Shown piece after piece: positions 23,901-32,067 of a stretch of DNA of 64,000 bases. Source of the stretch: an uncultured Bacteroidales bacterium (lineage in GTDB: Bacteria; Bacteroidota; Bacteroidia; Bacteroidales; Bacteroidaceae). The stretch is from the NCBI GenBank assembly GCA_902798425.1, contig CADBWR010000004.1:36658-100657 (forward strand), in the 5' to 3' direction. Both the position numbers and the translations under genes were made by a program. A model generated the notes under the pieces. It saw only the letters and a list, made by a program, of their open reading frames with translations. It did not search any database and was not told where the DNA came from. Within the stretch, counting starts at the first letter, position 1. Each line of letters starts with the position of its first letter.

Positions 23901-26900
23901 CAATATTAGCCAGCGTATAAGTTGCCTCAGCGTCAGCCGTCAGGTTAGCATCAGAGATATTGTCTGTAACCTTAGTGAAAGCCACCAACGGAGCATTAGC
24001 GAAACTATAGTCAGCAGTAATATTGTCCAGTTTAATAGACTTTCCATAGAAATCGAAAGCTACAGTACCAGCAGGGATATTGGTTATCTCGAAGTCATTA
24101 TAAGAAGATGTAGATGTTATCTGCTCCTTCAGACTTGTAACCGGCGTTTCATTGGTACCAAAGTTATAATCGTTCCATGTCACACCACCATTGGTCGTAT
24201 AGCGTACTGTCAAGTCGCGATCATTGCTATTCCTTGAAGCCTTGAAGTGCAATGCCTCAGAAGCCTGTAAAATTGTCAGCGGAGCGAGCACTAATGAAGA
24301 TGCAGTCGTGCTGGTCTGACGAGCATAGCCTGCATAAACCTCCCAATTAGCACCATGGCTGGCAACTGCTGATGGCCAGTCGTTAGAATCTTCGAAATCG
24401 ACATACAGCAATGTATGGTTGCGAGTGCTACCGCTCAGTGTAATCACCTTGCTATCAAGACCAGTAGCCGAGATAGTCAGAGTGGCCTCGTGAGCACCCA
24501 GATTATCCTTCAGCTGCTTGACAGTGATAGTAGCCTGAGCTCCTGCCTCTATTTCATCGTTACCAGCACCTGTAGCACCAGTAATCACAGCTGAGTAATG
24601 AGCAGCCTGTTCGCCACTAAGTGCAGCAGCCAATCCCTCCAGCTTAGCTTGGCCTTCATTCTTGACGGTCAGCGTCCATACAGCATCAGCCTCGTCGCTA
24701 ACCATTCCGAAGTTCTTAGTAGCCCCAGCAACATTCTCTCCATCGTAAACCACCATGACAGGCTCCAGAGGCATTGCCAAGCCATAGATGCGCTGGATCA
24801 ATGCACCTTTGCCGACGAACTGCAACTGATAATTGCCAGCAGCCGGTATAGTTGCAGTCAGCGTATTCCAGTCGGTACCTATAGCAGCCTCTGCAATTAA
24901 AACTGTCCAGTCCTCATCGCCTACAGCTCTGTAGTTTAAGCCAAATACGTCGCTATAACTTTCGTTCTTTGCAACAATAACAATTTTTTCGTTAGCTTCA
25001 GCTACAAGCTTACCTGTTTCCATAGTTACCTTGCTGTAGCCTGCACGAGGATAACCATCGCCGTTCTTACTCCATTTATTCTCCCAGTTTACAGGCAGTT
25101 CTGTGCTGTTCTGAGTAAAGTCGAGGTACAGCTTGTTTGCGTCTATAACTACGCCAGTGGCGGTGACGGTGAAAGTACCTAAATCTGTAGCCGTCACTAC
25201 TACATTACCACTATGATAGCCTGCATTGTCTGCCTCCGGCATGGTGATGGTCAGTGTAGCATGCTCACCTGCAGCAACTGATGTCTTGTCAAGTGTAGCG
25301 GTAAAGCCTACAGGATTATCACCCTTAGAAAGCATCATCGTACCTGTACCACCATTCTTAATATAATATGTAACTGTAGCGTCGGCCTCTACGAAACCAA
25401 AATCCTTTGTCTCAGTAGTTGTAGCAGCAATAGTGCAATCCGCATCAGTATAGATTTCTAACTTCGGATCGTTAACGTTGCGCTTGAAACCCTCAAAGTT
25501 ATCAAGAGCATAATCTTCATTTTCAAAGCGGAATTTGTAAGTGCCTGCAACTAAGTTCTCAATGGTGTAATCTTTCCAAATACCATAATCAGATGAAGCC
25601 AGAGAAATTGTTTTGAAAGCAGTATTCTCCCAATCTCCTGCACCTGCCTTTTTATAAACCTTGATAGTAACGGAACCATTAAATGTAGATTTTGCTTGGA
25701 ATGACAACACATCGTTTTCTGCAACCGTTAACAATGGTGTCTCCAAATATCCTTTATTTGAAGAGTAACTTGATGAAGCAATACCATTTTCAAAAGTCCA
25801 CTTGTCAGTATAACCTGTGACTTCCCAACCATCAGGCAATGCATTGCCTGCAAAATCCTCGCCCCACTCTTCAGAGTCTTTAGCCTTTGCAGAGGCACTA
25901 ATCACAACAGCTGCCTCAGCATTGTAAGTCGGAGTAACGGTAATATTAGCATTCTTTACGCCATAGTTTCCTGCTGTCACCTGATCGTAGTGGAATGTCA
26001 CATCGAACGTCTTCGATGCGCCAGCACCGATTTCAGTTAGCTGGGCAGGAGAAACCGTAAACAAAGCATTATCTGATACGATGTCTACTGTCATCGAACC
26101 CGTTCCACTGTTCGTTACAGTTACTTTCTTAGTATAATTGGCTGTCAACTTTCCGAACTCCAAGGTGTTATCAACAGCCAGTGTAGGAGCATTGGCAGCA
26201 AGCAACGTACCCGAAAGATTGATAGTAAAGGTTGACGCATCGCTCATTGTCACTACCACACTACCCGTCTTTGCACCAGCTTTCTCAGCATCATAGTTCT
26301 GAGTAATTACAAGGTCAAACGGCGTTGCAACACTCTCTGACCAGTTAGTGGTATAAGTACCATCAGCAGGGTCGTTTGTCATAGCAACGTTCGTGATATT
26401 CAGTGTACCTGCGACACCATTGGTAAAGCTATAGGTAACTGATGCGTTAGCTCCCTGTTCGCCAAAGGCGTAAGCAACAGGAGATGCCTGGACAGCATCC
26501 TCTGCGTCCTTGACAACAAGTACAGGAGCGTAGGTCAGACCTGCAATTTCGTCAAGTGTTACATAATAACCTTCAAACTTGAAATATTTTACTTCTGATG
26601 TTAGACCATTAACAATAATAGTTTTATAATCAGATGTTGACAATTCACTATAACTAATTTCTTTTACTGGTGTACTACCAAATGTTCCATCGGTAGAAGT
26701 GTAAACTTTCAAAAAGCCATAATTAGAATTCTGGGCTTTTATCTTAATTGCCAAGAAATCATCAGCAGAAACCGTCATCTTTGGCGTAATCATGTACGCA
26801 TAGTTTGAATATTGAGATCCAGAACCAGCACTAGCTTTACCATCAGAAAAATTCCAATAGTAATACGTATCACTGGAATTGGTCCAACGTTCTGGTTTCT

Positions 26901-28581
26901 GATTGTTATTGAAAGTTTCAGTCGTTGTGCCAGCCTTCATCACTGCGCCACTTACATTCAGTACCAAGTCATCAGCATTGTCACTCTTAATGGTAATAGT
27001 ACCATTTTTTGTACCAGCATTGGCAGAAGACATTGTTACGGTAAACGTTGCCGTACCGCCATTGGCCGCAATAGTAGTAACACTACCTGTAACATTAGAT
27101 GTAAATGCTGCATTGCTGGAAACAAGGTTCATACCTGTCAATTCAGACTTACCTGTATTGGTAATCGTTATAGCAGTACTCGTCGTGTTTTCGTTTATCA
27201 AGCCAAAGTCGTAACTTGACTGAGAGAGAGAAAGTACCGGAGCGGTAGACTCTGTTCCACCATAGATATCAGTAACATGGACATAACTTCCATAGAAACC
27301 TATATACCAATTGCCAGCAGGAATCTCTGTAACTTCCACACTTTGCCAGGTATTGGTAATACTCTCAAGGGATTTTGCTGTTGTCCAATCAGTACCATTA
27401 GCAGAATATTGAATGTATAGTTTGTTCCAACTTGCAGTTGAACCATGTCCCTTAACCATCAAATACAGTTTCTCACCTTCGGCTATAGTCACCAATGGCG
27501 TGAACATTCTTTTATTTGTATTATAGGTTGTGTTACTAGCATATCCACCTCCTGATGTAATACCATCTGCACCTGAATTTGAAATAGCCCAGCCACCAGT
27601 ATTATCCCATCCGGAGGGCAAACCACTTGTAAAATCACACCATAGTTTGCTTGGGTCTTTTGCTGTTCCGCTAACATTAAATGTAAAGGCACTCAATCCA
27701 TCTCCCGTAGGAGTAACGACGATAGAACCACTAGCTGTAGCATTCGGCATAGTGATTGTCAGGGTTTTCTCACCACCAGCGGGGATAGAAGTTGCATTGT
27801 CCTCAACGGCAGCCGTAAAGCCATTGGCACCTGTAACATCGACAGATATAGGAGTTGCGGCAGTACCAGGGTTTGTCAGTTTAAACGTCTTGGTCGTTCC
27901 TGCTGTAGTAAGGCCAAAGCTATAAGCGTAAGGAGAAGAAAGTTTGGTTGAACCGTCCTTTACCACAAAACCAGGACCTTCGACTGTTGCTGATTCATAA
28001 GTAAAGGTAGTTTTAGGAATAAAATATCTATTGCCATCACTGCTTCTACTACATGTCACATCTGAATCTGTACTACCATAGAATTTTGAGTTGTCTTTAC
28101 TGACCCAAGATCCCGTTTGAACGACCTTAGTACCTACAAGAAGATGTCCACCTGCATATTCGTACGGAGTGGAAAACGTTATTGTCATTACACCTGCCGT
28201 GACACTAAGTTCACCTGTATAGACTGTAGTAGCATCAGTATCCCCTGCATATGAAGACAAGGTTGCACTTGCAACCTCTTTCATATATACCTTATATCGA
28301 GGTATATTTGTTGCCCATGAGAAATTTGCACAATAAAAGGAGATTGCAGTAATATTTTTGCCTGCCATACTGGTAAGCATTGAAGACGGTACAACGAACT
28401 CACTTTGGTTTCCATTACCATCACAATTATATGCATAGATGGGAATCTCATAACTTGTTGTTGATGTTGCCGATTCGTATATCGTCAACTCATCTCCCCA
28501 CGCCGGACTGATGCCCACGAGGAGGGTAAAGAGTGTTAGGAGTAACCATCTACTCCGAGTAAGTGTTGAATTGTGATTCAT
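20947..28581 (-). CDS. Giant modular T9SS-secreted protein (choice-of-anchor D/J repeats)
   Basis: 2544 residues. It has a signal peptide (RSRWLLLTLFTLLVGISPAWG) and a C-terminal T9SS-type sorting tail (VYNMNGQHVENAKKGVYIVN followed by GRKVVIK). Between them about seven cleaved-adhesin/choice-of-anchor J-like jelly-roll modules alternate with Ig-like choice-of-anchor D (ASPM-SPD2-Hydin-like) modules. The J-like modules can be recognised at CDFTSGLPSGWDN, TFNNNQKPERW, EDFAGNALPDGWEV, LDFTQNSTELPVNW, VDFEDSNDWPS, IDFASAPADWYNAGW and EYFATEIPASWQKTGW. The D-like modules contain phrases such as FGLINENTTSTAITITNTG. It is probably exposed on the surface or released, binding glycans, host proteins or other cells; the ligand is unknown. 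No protease or glycosidase motif was found. Confidence 0.85.
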   Translation of the reverse strand: MNHNSTLTRSRWLLLTLFTLLVGISPAWGDELTIYESATSTTSYEIPIYAYNCDGNGNQSEFVVPSSMLTSMAGKNITAISFYCANFSWATNIPRYKVYMKEVASATLSSYAGDTDATTVYTGELSVTAGVMTITFSTPYEYAGGHLLVGTKVVQTGSWVSKDNSKFYGSTDSDVTCSRSSDGNRYFIPKTTFTYESATVEGPGFVVKDGSTKLSSPYAYSFGLTTAGTTKTFKLTNPGTAATPISVDVTGANGFTAAVEDNATSIPAGGEKTLTITMPNATASGSIVVTPTGDGLSAFTFNVSGTAKDPSKLWCDFTSGLPSGWDNTGGWAISNSGADGITSGGGYASNTTYNTNKRMFTPLVTIAEGEKLYLMVKGHGSTASWNKLYIQYSANGTDWTTAKSLESITNTWQSVEVTEIPAGNWYIGFYGSYVHVTDIYGGTESTAPVLSLSQSSYDFGLINENTTSTAITITNTGKSELTGMNLVSSNAAFTSNVTGSVTTIAANGGTATFTVTMSSANAGTKNGTITIKSDNADDLVLNVSGAVMKAGTTTETFNNNQKPERWTNSSDTYYYWNFSDGKASAGSGSQYSNYAYMITPKMTVSADDFLAIKIKAQNSNYGFLKVYTSTDGTFGSTPVKEISYSELSTSDYKTIIVNGLTSEVKYFKFEGYYVTLDEIAGLTYAPVLVVKDAEDAVQASPVAYAFGEQGANASVTYSFTNGVAGTLNITNVAMTNDPADGTYTTNWSESVATPFDLVITQNYDAEKAGAKTGSVVVTMSDASTFTINLSGTLLAANAPTLAVDNTLEFGKLTANYTKKVTVTNSGTGSMTVDIVSDNALFTVSPAQLTEIGAGASKTFDVTFHYDQVTAGNYGVKNANITVTPTYNAEAAVVISASAKAKDSEEWGEDFAGNALPDGWEVTGYTDKWTFENGIASSSYSSNKGYLETPLLTVAENDVLSFQAKSTFNGSVTIKVYKKAGAGDWENTAFKTISLASSDYGIWKDYTIENLVAGTYKFRFENEDYALDNFEGFKRNVNDPKLEIYTDADCTIAATTTETKDFGFVEADATVTYYIKNGGTGTMMLSKGDNPVGFTATLDKTSVAAGEHATLTITMPEADNAGYHSGNVVVTATDLGTFTVTATGVVIDANKLYLDFTQNSTELPVNWENKWSKNGDGYPRAGYSKVTMETGKLVAEANEKIVIVAKNESYSDVFGLNYRAVGDEDWTVLIAEAAIGTDWNTLTATIPAAGNYQLQFVGKGALIQRIYGLAMPLEPVMVVYDGENVAGATKNFGMVSDEADAVWTLTVKNEGQAKLEGLAAALSGEQAAHYSAVITGATGAGNDEIEAGAQATITVKQLKDNLGAHEATLTISATGLDSKVITLSGSTRNHTLLYVDFEDSNDWPSAVASHGANWEVYAGYARQTSTTASSLVLAPLTILQASEALHFKASRNSNDRDLTVRYTTNGGVTWNDYNFGTNETPVTSLKEQITSTSSYNDFEITNIPAGTVAFDFYGKSIKLDNITADYSFANAPLVAFTKVTDNISDANLTADAEATYTLANIGNANYVGTVAKSNVNVAISGEGVTYEGNTLTIPAGKTAEITVTMPFAVPYGAKNGSMTITSESWVGDVAVNYTANLIDPDAINIDFASAPADWYNAGWTVNGSANIYSGVEKELISEQFAAEAGKNVLSFKAKAQSGNEGTLKVYTSTDRKTWSEPTEFALTNEYATKSLAALADGNYYVKFVSLNANIDDLTGLKKIATVPEHDLYVSASTIPTATKVPETSITATATVYSLRAAETGVSAKLFFDETVVATADAQDISLNGSKTFELTGNVPAVEKTYAAKIVVYYGDNSVAFETLTTNVEVQHTRTLAITAFERVGEGDLSADVDNKITAQFNVTVQNNSTCDLTADEVKVSIVNAAGDVYQMNDADNVTAATAVLAKGASVVIPVTLTISAGEGGDFKFRAKELVSNTATLEANDITIHVNAQAPQFALNIKGGAALADGDDVAFGLVKEATTKQYTISNTGTKELVLTSIVAPAGYSVTEINDVNKTIAANGTLDIDVTLLAEQGKKAGNLVFTYDVNGTPTTFTLALTGRSEAANVWEEYFATEIPASWQKTGWTWNADRQTAYSGGVQGEFTLMTPRLSAAADQVLTYETKWQYDGDNMTVQYSTDKTSWTDYETVTASTETVEHQFVAPAAGNYYLKFTANRYVDLDNFIGFALNIPEHDMELAASNVPTTGKRLNSYVATVTLKENAGKNEDITAELWVDGAKVNATADVSSVEANSNATVVALTWEPQTTMDAVDAYVKVTYDGGTLETTPVTLTIAEVYTLSENSSDDVEAVNNETVMLQRTFAAGWNTICLPFAVADNTAIKALFGAGAKVFNFKNFANNMIEFEAVTSMTAATPYLIYVPAAITEPIRVNNVTITGVNTTAGTAWKNNITFHGSYTPVAAGGLTDMYGVTMANKLAKGNANTTMKGFRAYFEGTLAGARIYTFDDATGISHVYQAAEVFGDDDRVYNMNGQHVENAKKGVYIVNGRKVVIK

Positions 28582-28613
28582 AAGCTTTGATATTTTAGTT
28601 TAGTTATTTCCCT

Positions 28614-28671
28614 CTAAAAAAAAGAAAGGAGCACCGAGGGTTCCCGTGAGAGGGACTCTCGGCGCTCCGAA
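28614..28671 (-). terminator. Rho-independent terminator of 993-residue protein gene
   Basis: GGAGC-CCGAG arms pair with CTCGG-GCTCC (28637-28668) around a loop. Read leftward, the hairpin is followed by CTTTCTTTTTTTTA. Confidence 0.75.
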
Positions 28672-28679
28672 ATTATTTA

Positions 28680-31661
28680 CTATTTCCTCAGATATTTCTT
28701 GCCGTTCTGGATGACGAGGCCCTTGTAGCTGCTGTCGATCTTGCGGCCATAGAGGTCGTAGACGGCACTTCTTACATCTTCCGTCTTACTTCTTACATCA
28801 CTAATACCTGTATCACTGTTGTAACGATAGATGACCAGCTTGTCCCAGTAAGCATAGACACCACTGATGTTCTGGGTGTTGTTGTTCTCGATGATTCCCA
28901 GTGAGGCATCGAGCGTCAGCGTCTCATTGGTGCTATCGTAAGTGAAGCGGATGTCCTTGACGGGATCGTTCTGCGAGGGAGCAGACTGGCTCTGCGCACT
29001 CATATAGGAGTCGTGGCCAATGAACTGTGCTGCAGGGAAGGTAGCGACATCGTTCGTCAGCTGACCTTTAATCCATGCGTTGGGTTTGTCGAGCGAGAGA
29101 CCCTTGATATAGATGTCGGTGCCGTCGATGCCAACAGCGATGGGGTTGTTGTCGAAGGCCGCTGTATGGTCATAGAAAATACCGTCGTTGCCATAGAGCA
29201 TGTATGTGCTCTTCTCGGCGTCGACCTTATAGATGTGGTAGCTGTCGGGACCCTTCACCAAGTCGTCAGCCTCTTCGATATTCACACTCCAGACATTTGA
29301 AGGAGCAGACTCAAGGCCGTCGTAGACAGCAGTAACGAAGTATTCGTTGCGGAAGTCAACATTTTGAGCGGTCACGCTGGTAACATCGGCAGGCTGCTCG
29401 CCCATCATCGCGCCATTGACGTAGATGCGATAGGCTGTGGGCTCCTGGGCTGCCACGGTGAACTCGATGTCGTCAATCATCATGATGAAGGCATCGGCAG
29501 CAGGGGTGTTGCGGTGCAGGGCGAAGTACTTGGCGCCAGCAGGCAGTGCTGCTGAGTACTGCTCCCACTCCTTGTCGTTGATAACGAAGGTTTCCTTGGC
29601 TACCTGGAATGTGGTGCCATCCTTCAGCAGTGTCTCGATGTTTGCCAGGTCGATGTCCTGTGTGGTGTAAAGCACCTCCAGTGACTCCTTATACTGAGCC
29701 TCGGTGACATAGCCGGCAGACTCGGCACCGCGGTAGCCCTTGGCCCAGAACTTAACAGTCTGTGCCTCGCCATTGAGCTTGGGAGAAACCATGTAGTCGT
29801 CGTTGTCTGCCCAATCCTTGGTAGCGCTGCTGGCGCTGTGGAAAGCAGCGAAGTACATGTGGCCGGAGTGTGGCAGGAACTTCTCGCCACCAACCATCAC
29901 ATCGGGACCCATGCCGGCAGCATAAGGCTCCATAACGATGAAGGCCTTCGGCGTGTTCCAGTTGGGGAAATCTACTGATGAGTTCCAGTTGTTGAACTTC
30001 TGGGTGTGGTTCTTGTCGCCATCGACCATGGTCCAGTCGTTCAGATTCTTGAAGGTGAAGGGCAGATAAGCCTCGGCACCCTCCAGTACGTGACCTTCGG
30101 GCTTGGTCCAGGTGAGGACAACGCTCTCTTCAGCGTCGTTATACTGTCCGCTGAGCACAGGAGTAGGCAGTGACTTACCAGTGAGCACGAAGACATTGTC
30201 AGCAGCCTTGTTGTTGGTGGAACGTTCGTCCTCCTCATAAACAATCTCGGCAGCAACCTCTACTGCTCCGCTCTGTGCAGGAGCCGTGAAGTCGAAGGTC
30301 AGGTCTACGCTCTGGCTGGCTTCGAGGTCTTGGGTATAGATATCCTCGTTACCGTTGTAGCCCTCGTTGGTGATAATGCCAGCCTCTGTGCCATTGACAA
30401 ACAGCTTGACGCTGTATTTATTACCTCTCACCTTGTCTAAACCAACGTTCTTGATATTGACTGTCACCTTGCCAGCCTCATTAGGAAGCATCTGTGAGGG
30501 AACAGACTTAATCATCGCGCGCAGGTCCTTATTATATTTAACAATAGAGCCCTCAACGTAGATACCCGTCATCTGCATCTTGCCGTACTTGTTGACCTTA
30601 AGATTGGCGGGGTCGCTTAAGTCAACATCCTGGAAATCGGTCTTGCCGATGAACGTTGCCGTAGCCATGCCCATCTCGTTGAAGGTAATCTCATAGAGAC
30701 CAGTGTCGCGGCCACCTTCAGCAACAGTCAGGGTGTTGTTGGTACCATCAGTAGCGGCAGACTTCTTACCATTGTTCAGGAAGCCCAGCCAGTACATCTT
30801 GTCTGTACGATAGTCGAAAGTAGCAGACATCATGCGGTTCTGACCCTTGAAGCCTAACTCACCAACCTTGGTCAGCTGACCGTTGACAGTGCTGACACGA
30901 TAGATGTTGCCGGCGGTATCGGTACCATACAGCTCACCTTTGGAGTTGCAAGCCAGGGTGCGCAGCTCGCCACCCATGCTCATAGCCTCACGAGAGATGA
31001 AGGTAATCTTGAAGGTCTCCATGTCCAGGATACCGAGCTTGTAGCCTGTCTGTCCCTCGCCATCGCTGATGCTGAACACACCATAGACGATGTCGTTCAA
31101 TGGGTCGTAGGCAAAATCGGTAGGCTGGTTGTACATGGTGCCCACCTGAGTATACTTGATATTATGGTAGGAACCGTCTTCATTGACATCCCATGTCCAT
31201 TTGCGCACCAGTATCTCCTGCTCCTCGGTGCCCATCTCCTGATCGATATTCTCAGAAGCATTCTTCTCGTGGCCGAAGAACGAATAATATTCATTGCCAC
31301 CCATATAGATACCACCGCAGTTGCTATAGAGCACAGTGTTACGAATCTTGAAATCGGGATCAAAAGCTCGGGTTGGATCGTACACCTTGCTCTGCGCTGA
31401 AGCAGGAAGAATCAGCGACATAAGACCGTAGTTGGGAGCACCAGCGGCGTGTGACACACCCTCCTCGTCAATCCATGCACCACCGCCAGTAGACTGCTGG
31501 TGCCAACCGGTGGCACTGCTATGCATGTCTTTTCCGTAATAATACCAGTCAATAAGCGAGCCGTTAATCACTACTGACTCGTCCAGGGCACTTGCCTCTG
31601 TCGGCAAACCTAACATGGCTGCGAATGCGGCACATGCAAAAAGAATTTTTGTCTTTTTCAT
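28680..31661 (-). CDS. T9SS-secreted choice-of-anchor J / CARDB protein
   Basis: 993 residues. After the signal peptide (ILFACAAFAAMLGLPTEASA) comes a six-hundred-residue front part. It begins with a propeller-like region containing repeated short strands (DPLNDIVYGVFS, CNSKGELYGTD, YRTDKMYWLGFL). A CARDB-like domain follows (GKVTVNIKNVGLDKVRGNKY), then a choice-of-anchor J jelly roll (YLPFTFKNLNDWTMVDGD to FIMMIDDIEFTV) and a fibronectin-like part. The sorting tail is YDLYGRKIDSSYKGLVIQNG followed by KKYLRK. The protein is probably exported by T9SS and anchored at the surface. A DVRSKTEDVRS segment just before the tail comes from a GATGTAAGAAGTAAG-type repeat inserted in frame. Substrate unknown. 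Confidence 0.82.
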   Translation of the reverse strand: MKKTKILFACAAFAAMLGLPTEASALDESVVINGSLIDWYYYGKDMHSSATGWHQQSTGGGAWIDEEGVSHAAGAPNYGLMSLILPASAQSKVYDPTRAFDPDFKIRNTVLYSNCGGIYMGGNEYYSFFGHEKNASENIDQEMGTEEQEILVRKWTWDVNEDGSYHNIKYTQVGTMYNQPTDFAYDPLNDIVYGVFSISDGEGQTGYKLGILDMETFKITFISREAMSMGGELRTLACNSKGELYGTDTAGNIYRVSTVNGQLTKVGELGFKGQNRMMSATFDYRTDKMYWLGFLNNGKKSAATDGTNNTLTVAEGGRDTGLYEITFNEMGMATATFIGKTDFQDVDLSDPANLKVNKYGKMQMTGIYVEGSIVKYNKDLRAMIKSVPSQMLPNEAGKVTVNIKNVGLDKVRGNKYSVKLFVNGTEAGIITNEGYNGNEDIYTQDLEASQSVDLTFDFTAPAQSGAVEVAAEIVYEEDERSTNNKAADNVFVLTGKSLPTPVLSGQYNDAEESVVLTWTKPEGHVLEGAEAYLPFTFKNLNDWTMVDGDKNHTQKFNNWNSSVDFPNWNTPKAFIVMEPYAAGMGPDVMVGGEKFLPHSGHMYFAAFHSASSATKDWADNDDYMVSPKLNGEAQTVKFWAKGYRGAESAGYVTEAQYKESLEVLYTTQDIDLANIETLLKDGTTFQVAKETFVINDKEWEQYSAALPAGAKYFALHRNTPAADAFIMMIDDIEFTVAAQEPTAYRIYVNGAMMGEQPADVTSVTAQNVDFRNEYFVTAVYDGLESAPSNVWSVNIEEADDLVKGPDSYHIYKVDAEKSTYMLYGNDGIFYDHTAAFDNNPIAVGIDGTDIYIKGLSLDKPNAWIKGQLTNDVATFPAAQFIGHDSYMSAQSQSAPSQNDPVKDIRFTYDSTNETLTLDASLGIIENNNTQNISGVYAYWDKLVIYRYNSDTGISDVRSKTEDVRSAVYDLYGRKIDSSYKGLVIQNGKKYLRK

Positions 31662-31717
31662 TATTGTTTGTTTAAATTGTAACCGTTTCTACTTTCACTT
31701 TATTACAAATTAGGGCA

Positions 31718-31725
31718 CAAAGGTA
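31718..31725 (-). promoter_or_regulatory. Promoter -7 element of 993-residue protein gene
   Basis: TACCTTTG on the minus strand, about 57 bp upstream of the start codon. Confidence 0.6.
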
Positions 31726-31992
31726 ACGATTTGTTTATCGAATAACGAACAACAGGCGCGGAGGTTCGTTCATTTTTGTAAATATGCACAAAAAAAACTG
31801 CTACAGAAACCATTTTTGCCGATTTCAACGGAAACTGAAGCAGCGACAGAAGGGAGGAAAAAGAGAGGGATGCCCCTCGTTTCTGCCCATAAGTGCCGAT
31901 GGAATCGGCTTTTTTGACGAAATGTCGTGATGGTCACGAAATGCCACTGGGCTTTTTCTCGACGAAACGGCTTGCGTTGAAGGATTTTTTAT
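31726..31992. other. Divergent intergenic region
   Basis: About 270 bp between two divergent promoters. It holds no gene that I trust. A short ORF with weak coding character spans 31893-32147 but overlaps the S8 peptidase promoter and start. Confidence 0.5.
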
Positions 31993-32000
31993 TAACTTTG
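31993..32000 (+). promoter_or_regulatory. S8 peptidase promoter -7 element
   Basis: TAACTTTG, 68 bp upstream of the start at 32068. Confidence 0.6.
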
Positions 32001-32067
32001 CAGCATATTTGGGACATGCCGCCCCTTTTTCCAGGTACTAATGATACTCAAAAACAAATAATCATAT

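Noticed and set aside
20848-24237. Long plus-strand ORFs opposite the giant protein gene
   Set aside because: Shadows of the repetitive minus-strand gene. The composition is biased (His/Arg/Ser-rich) with no domain pattern.
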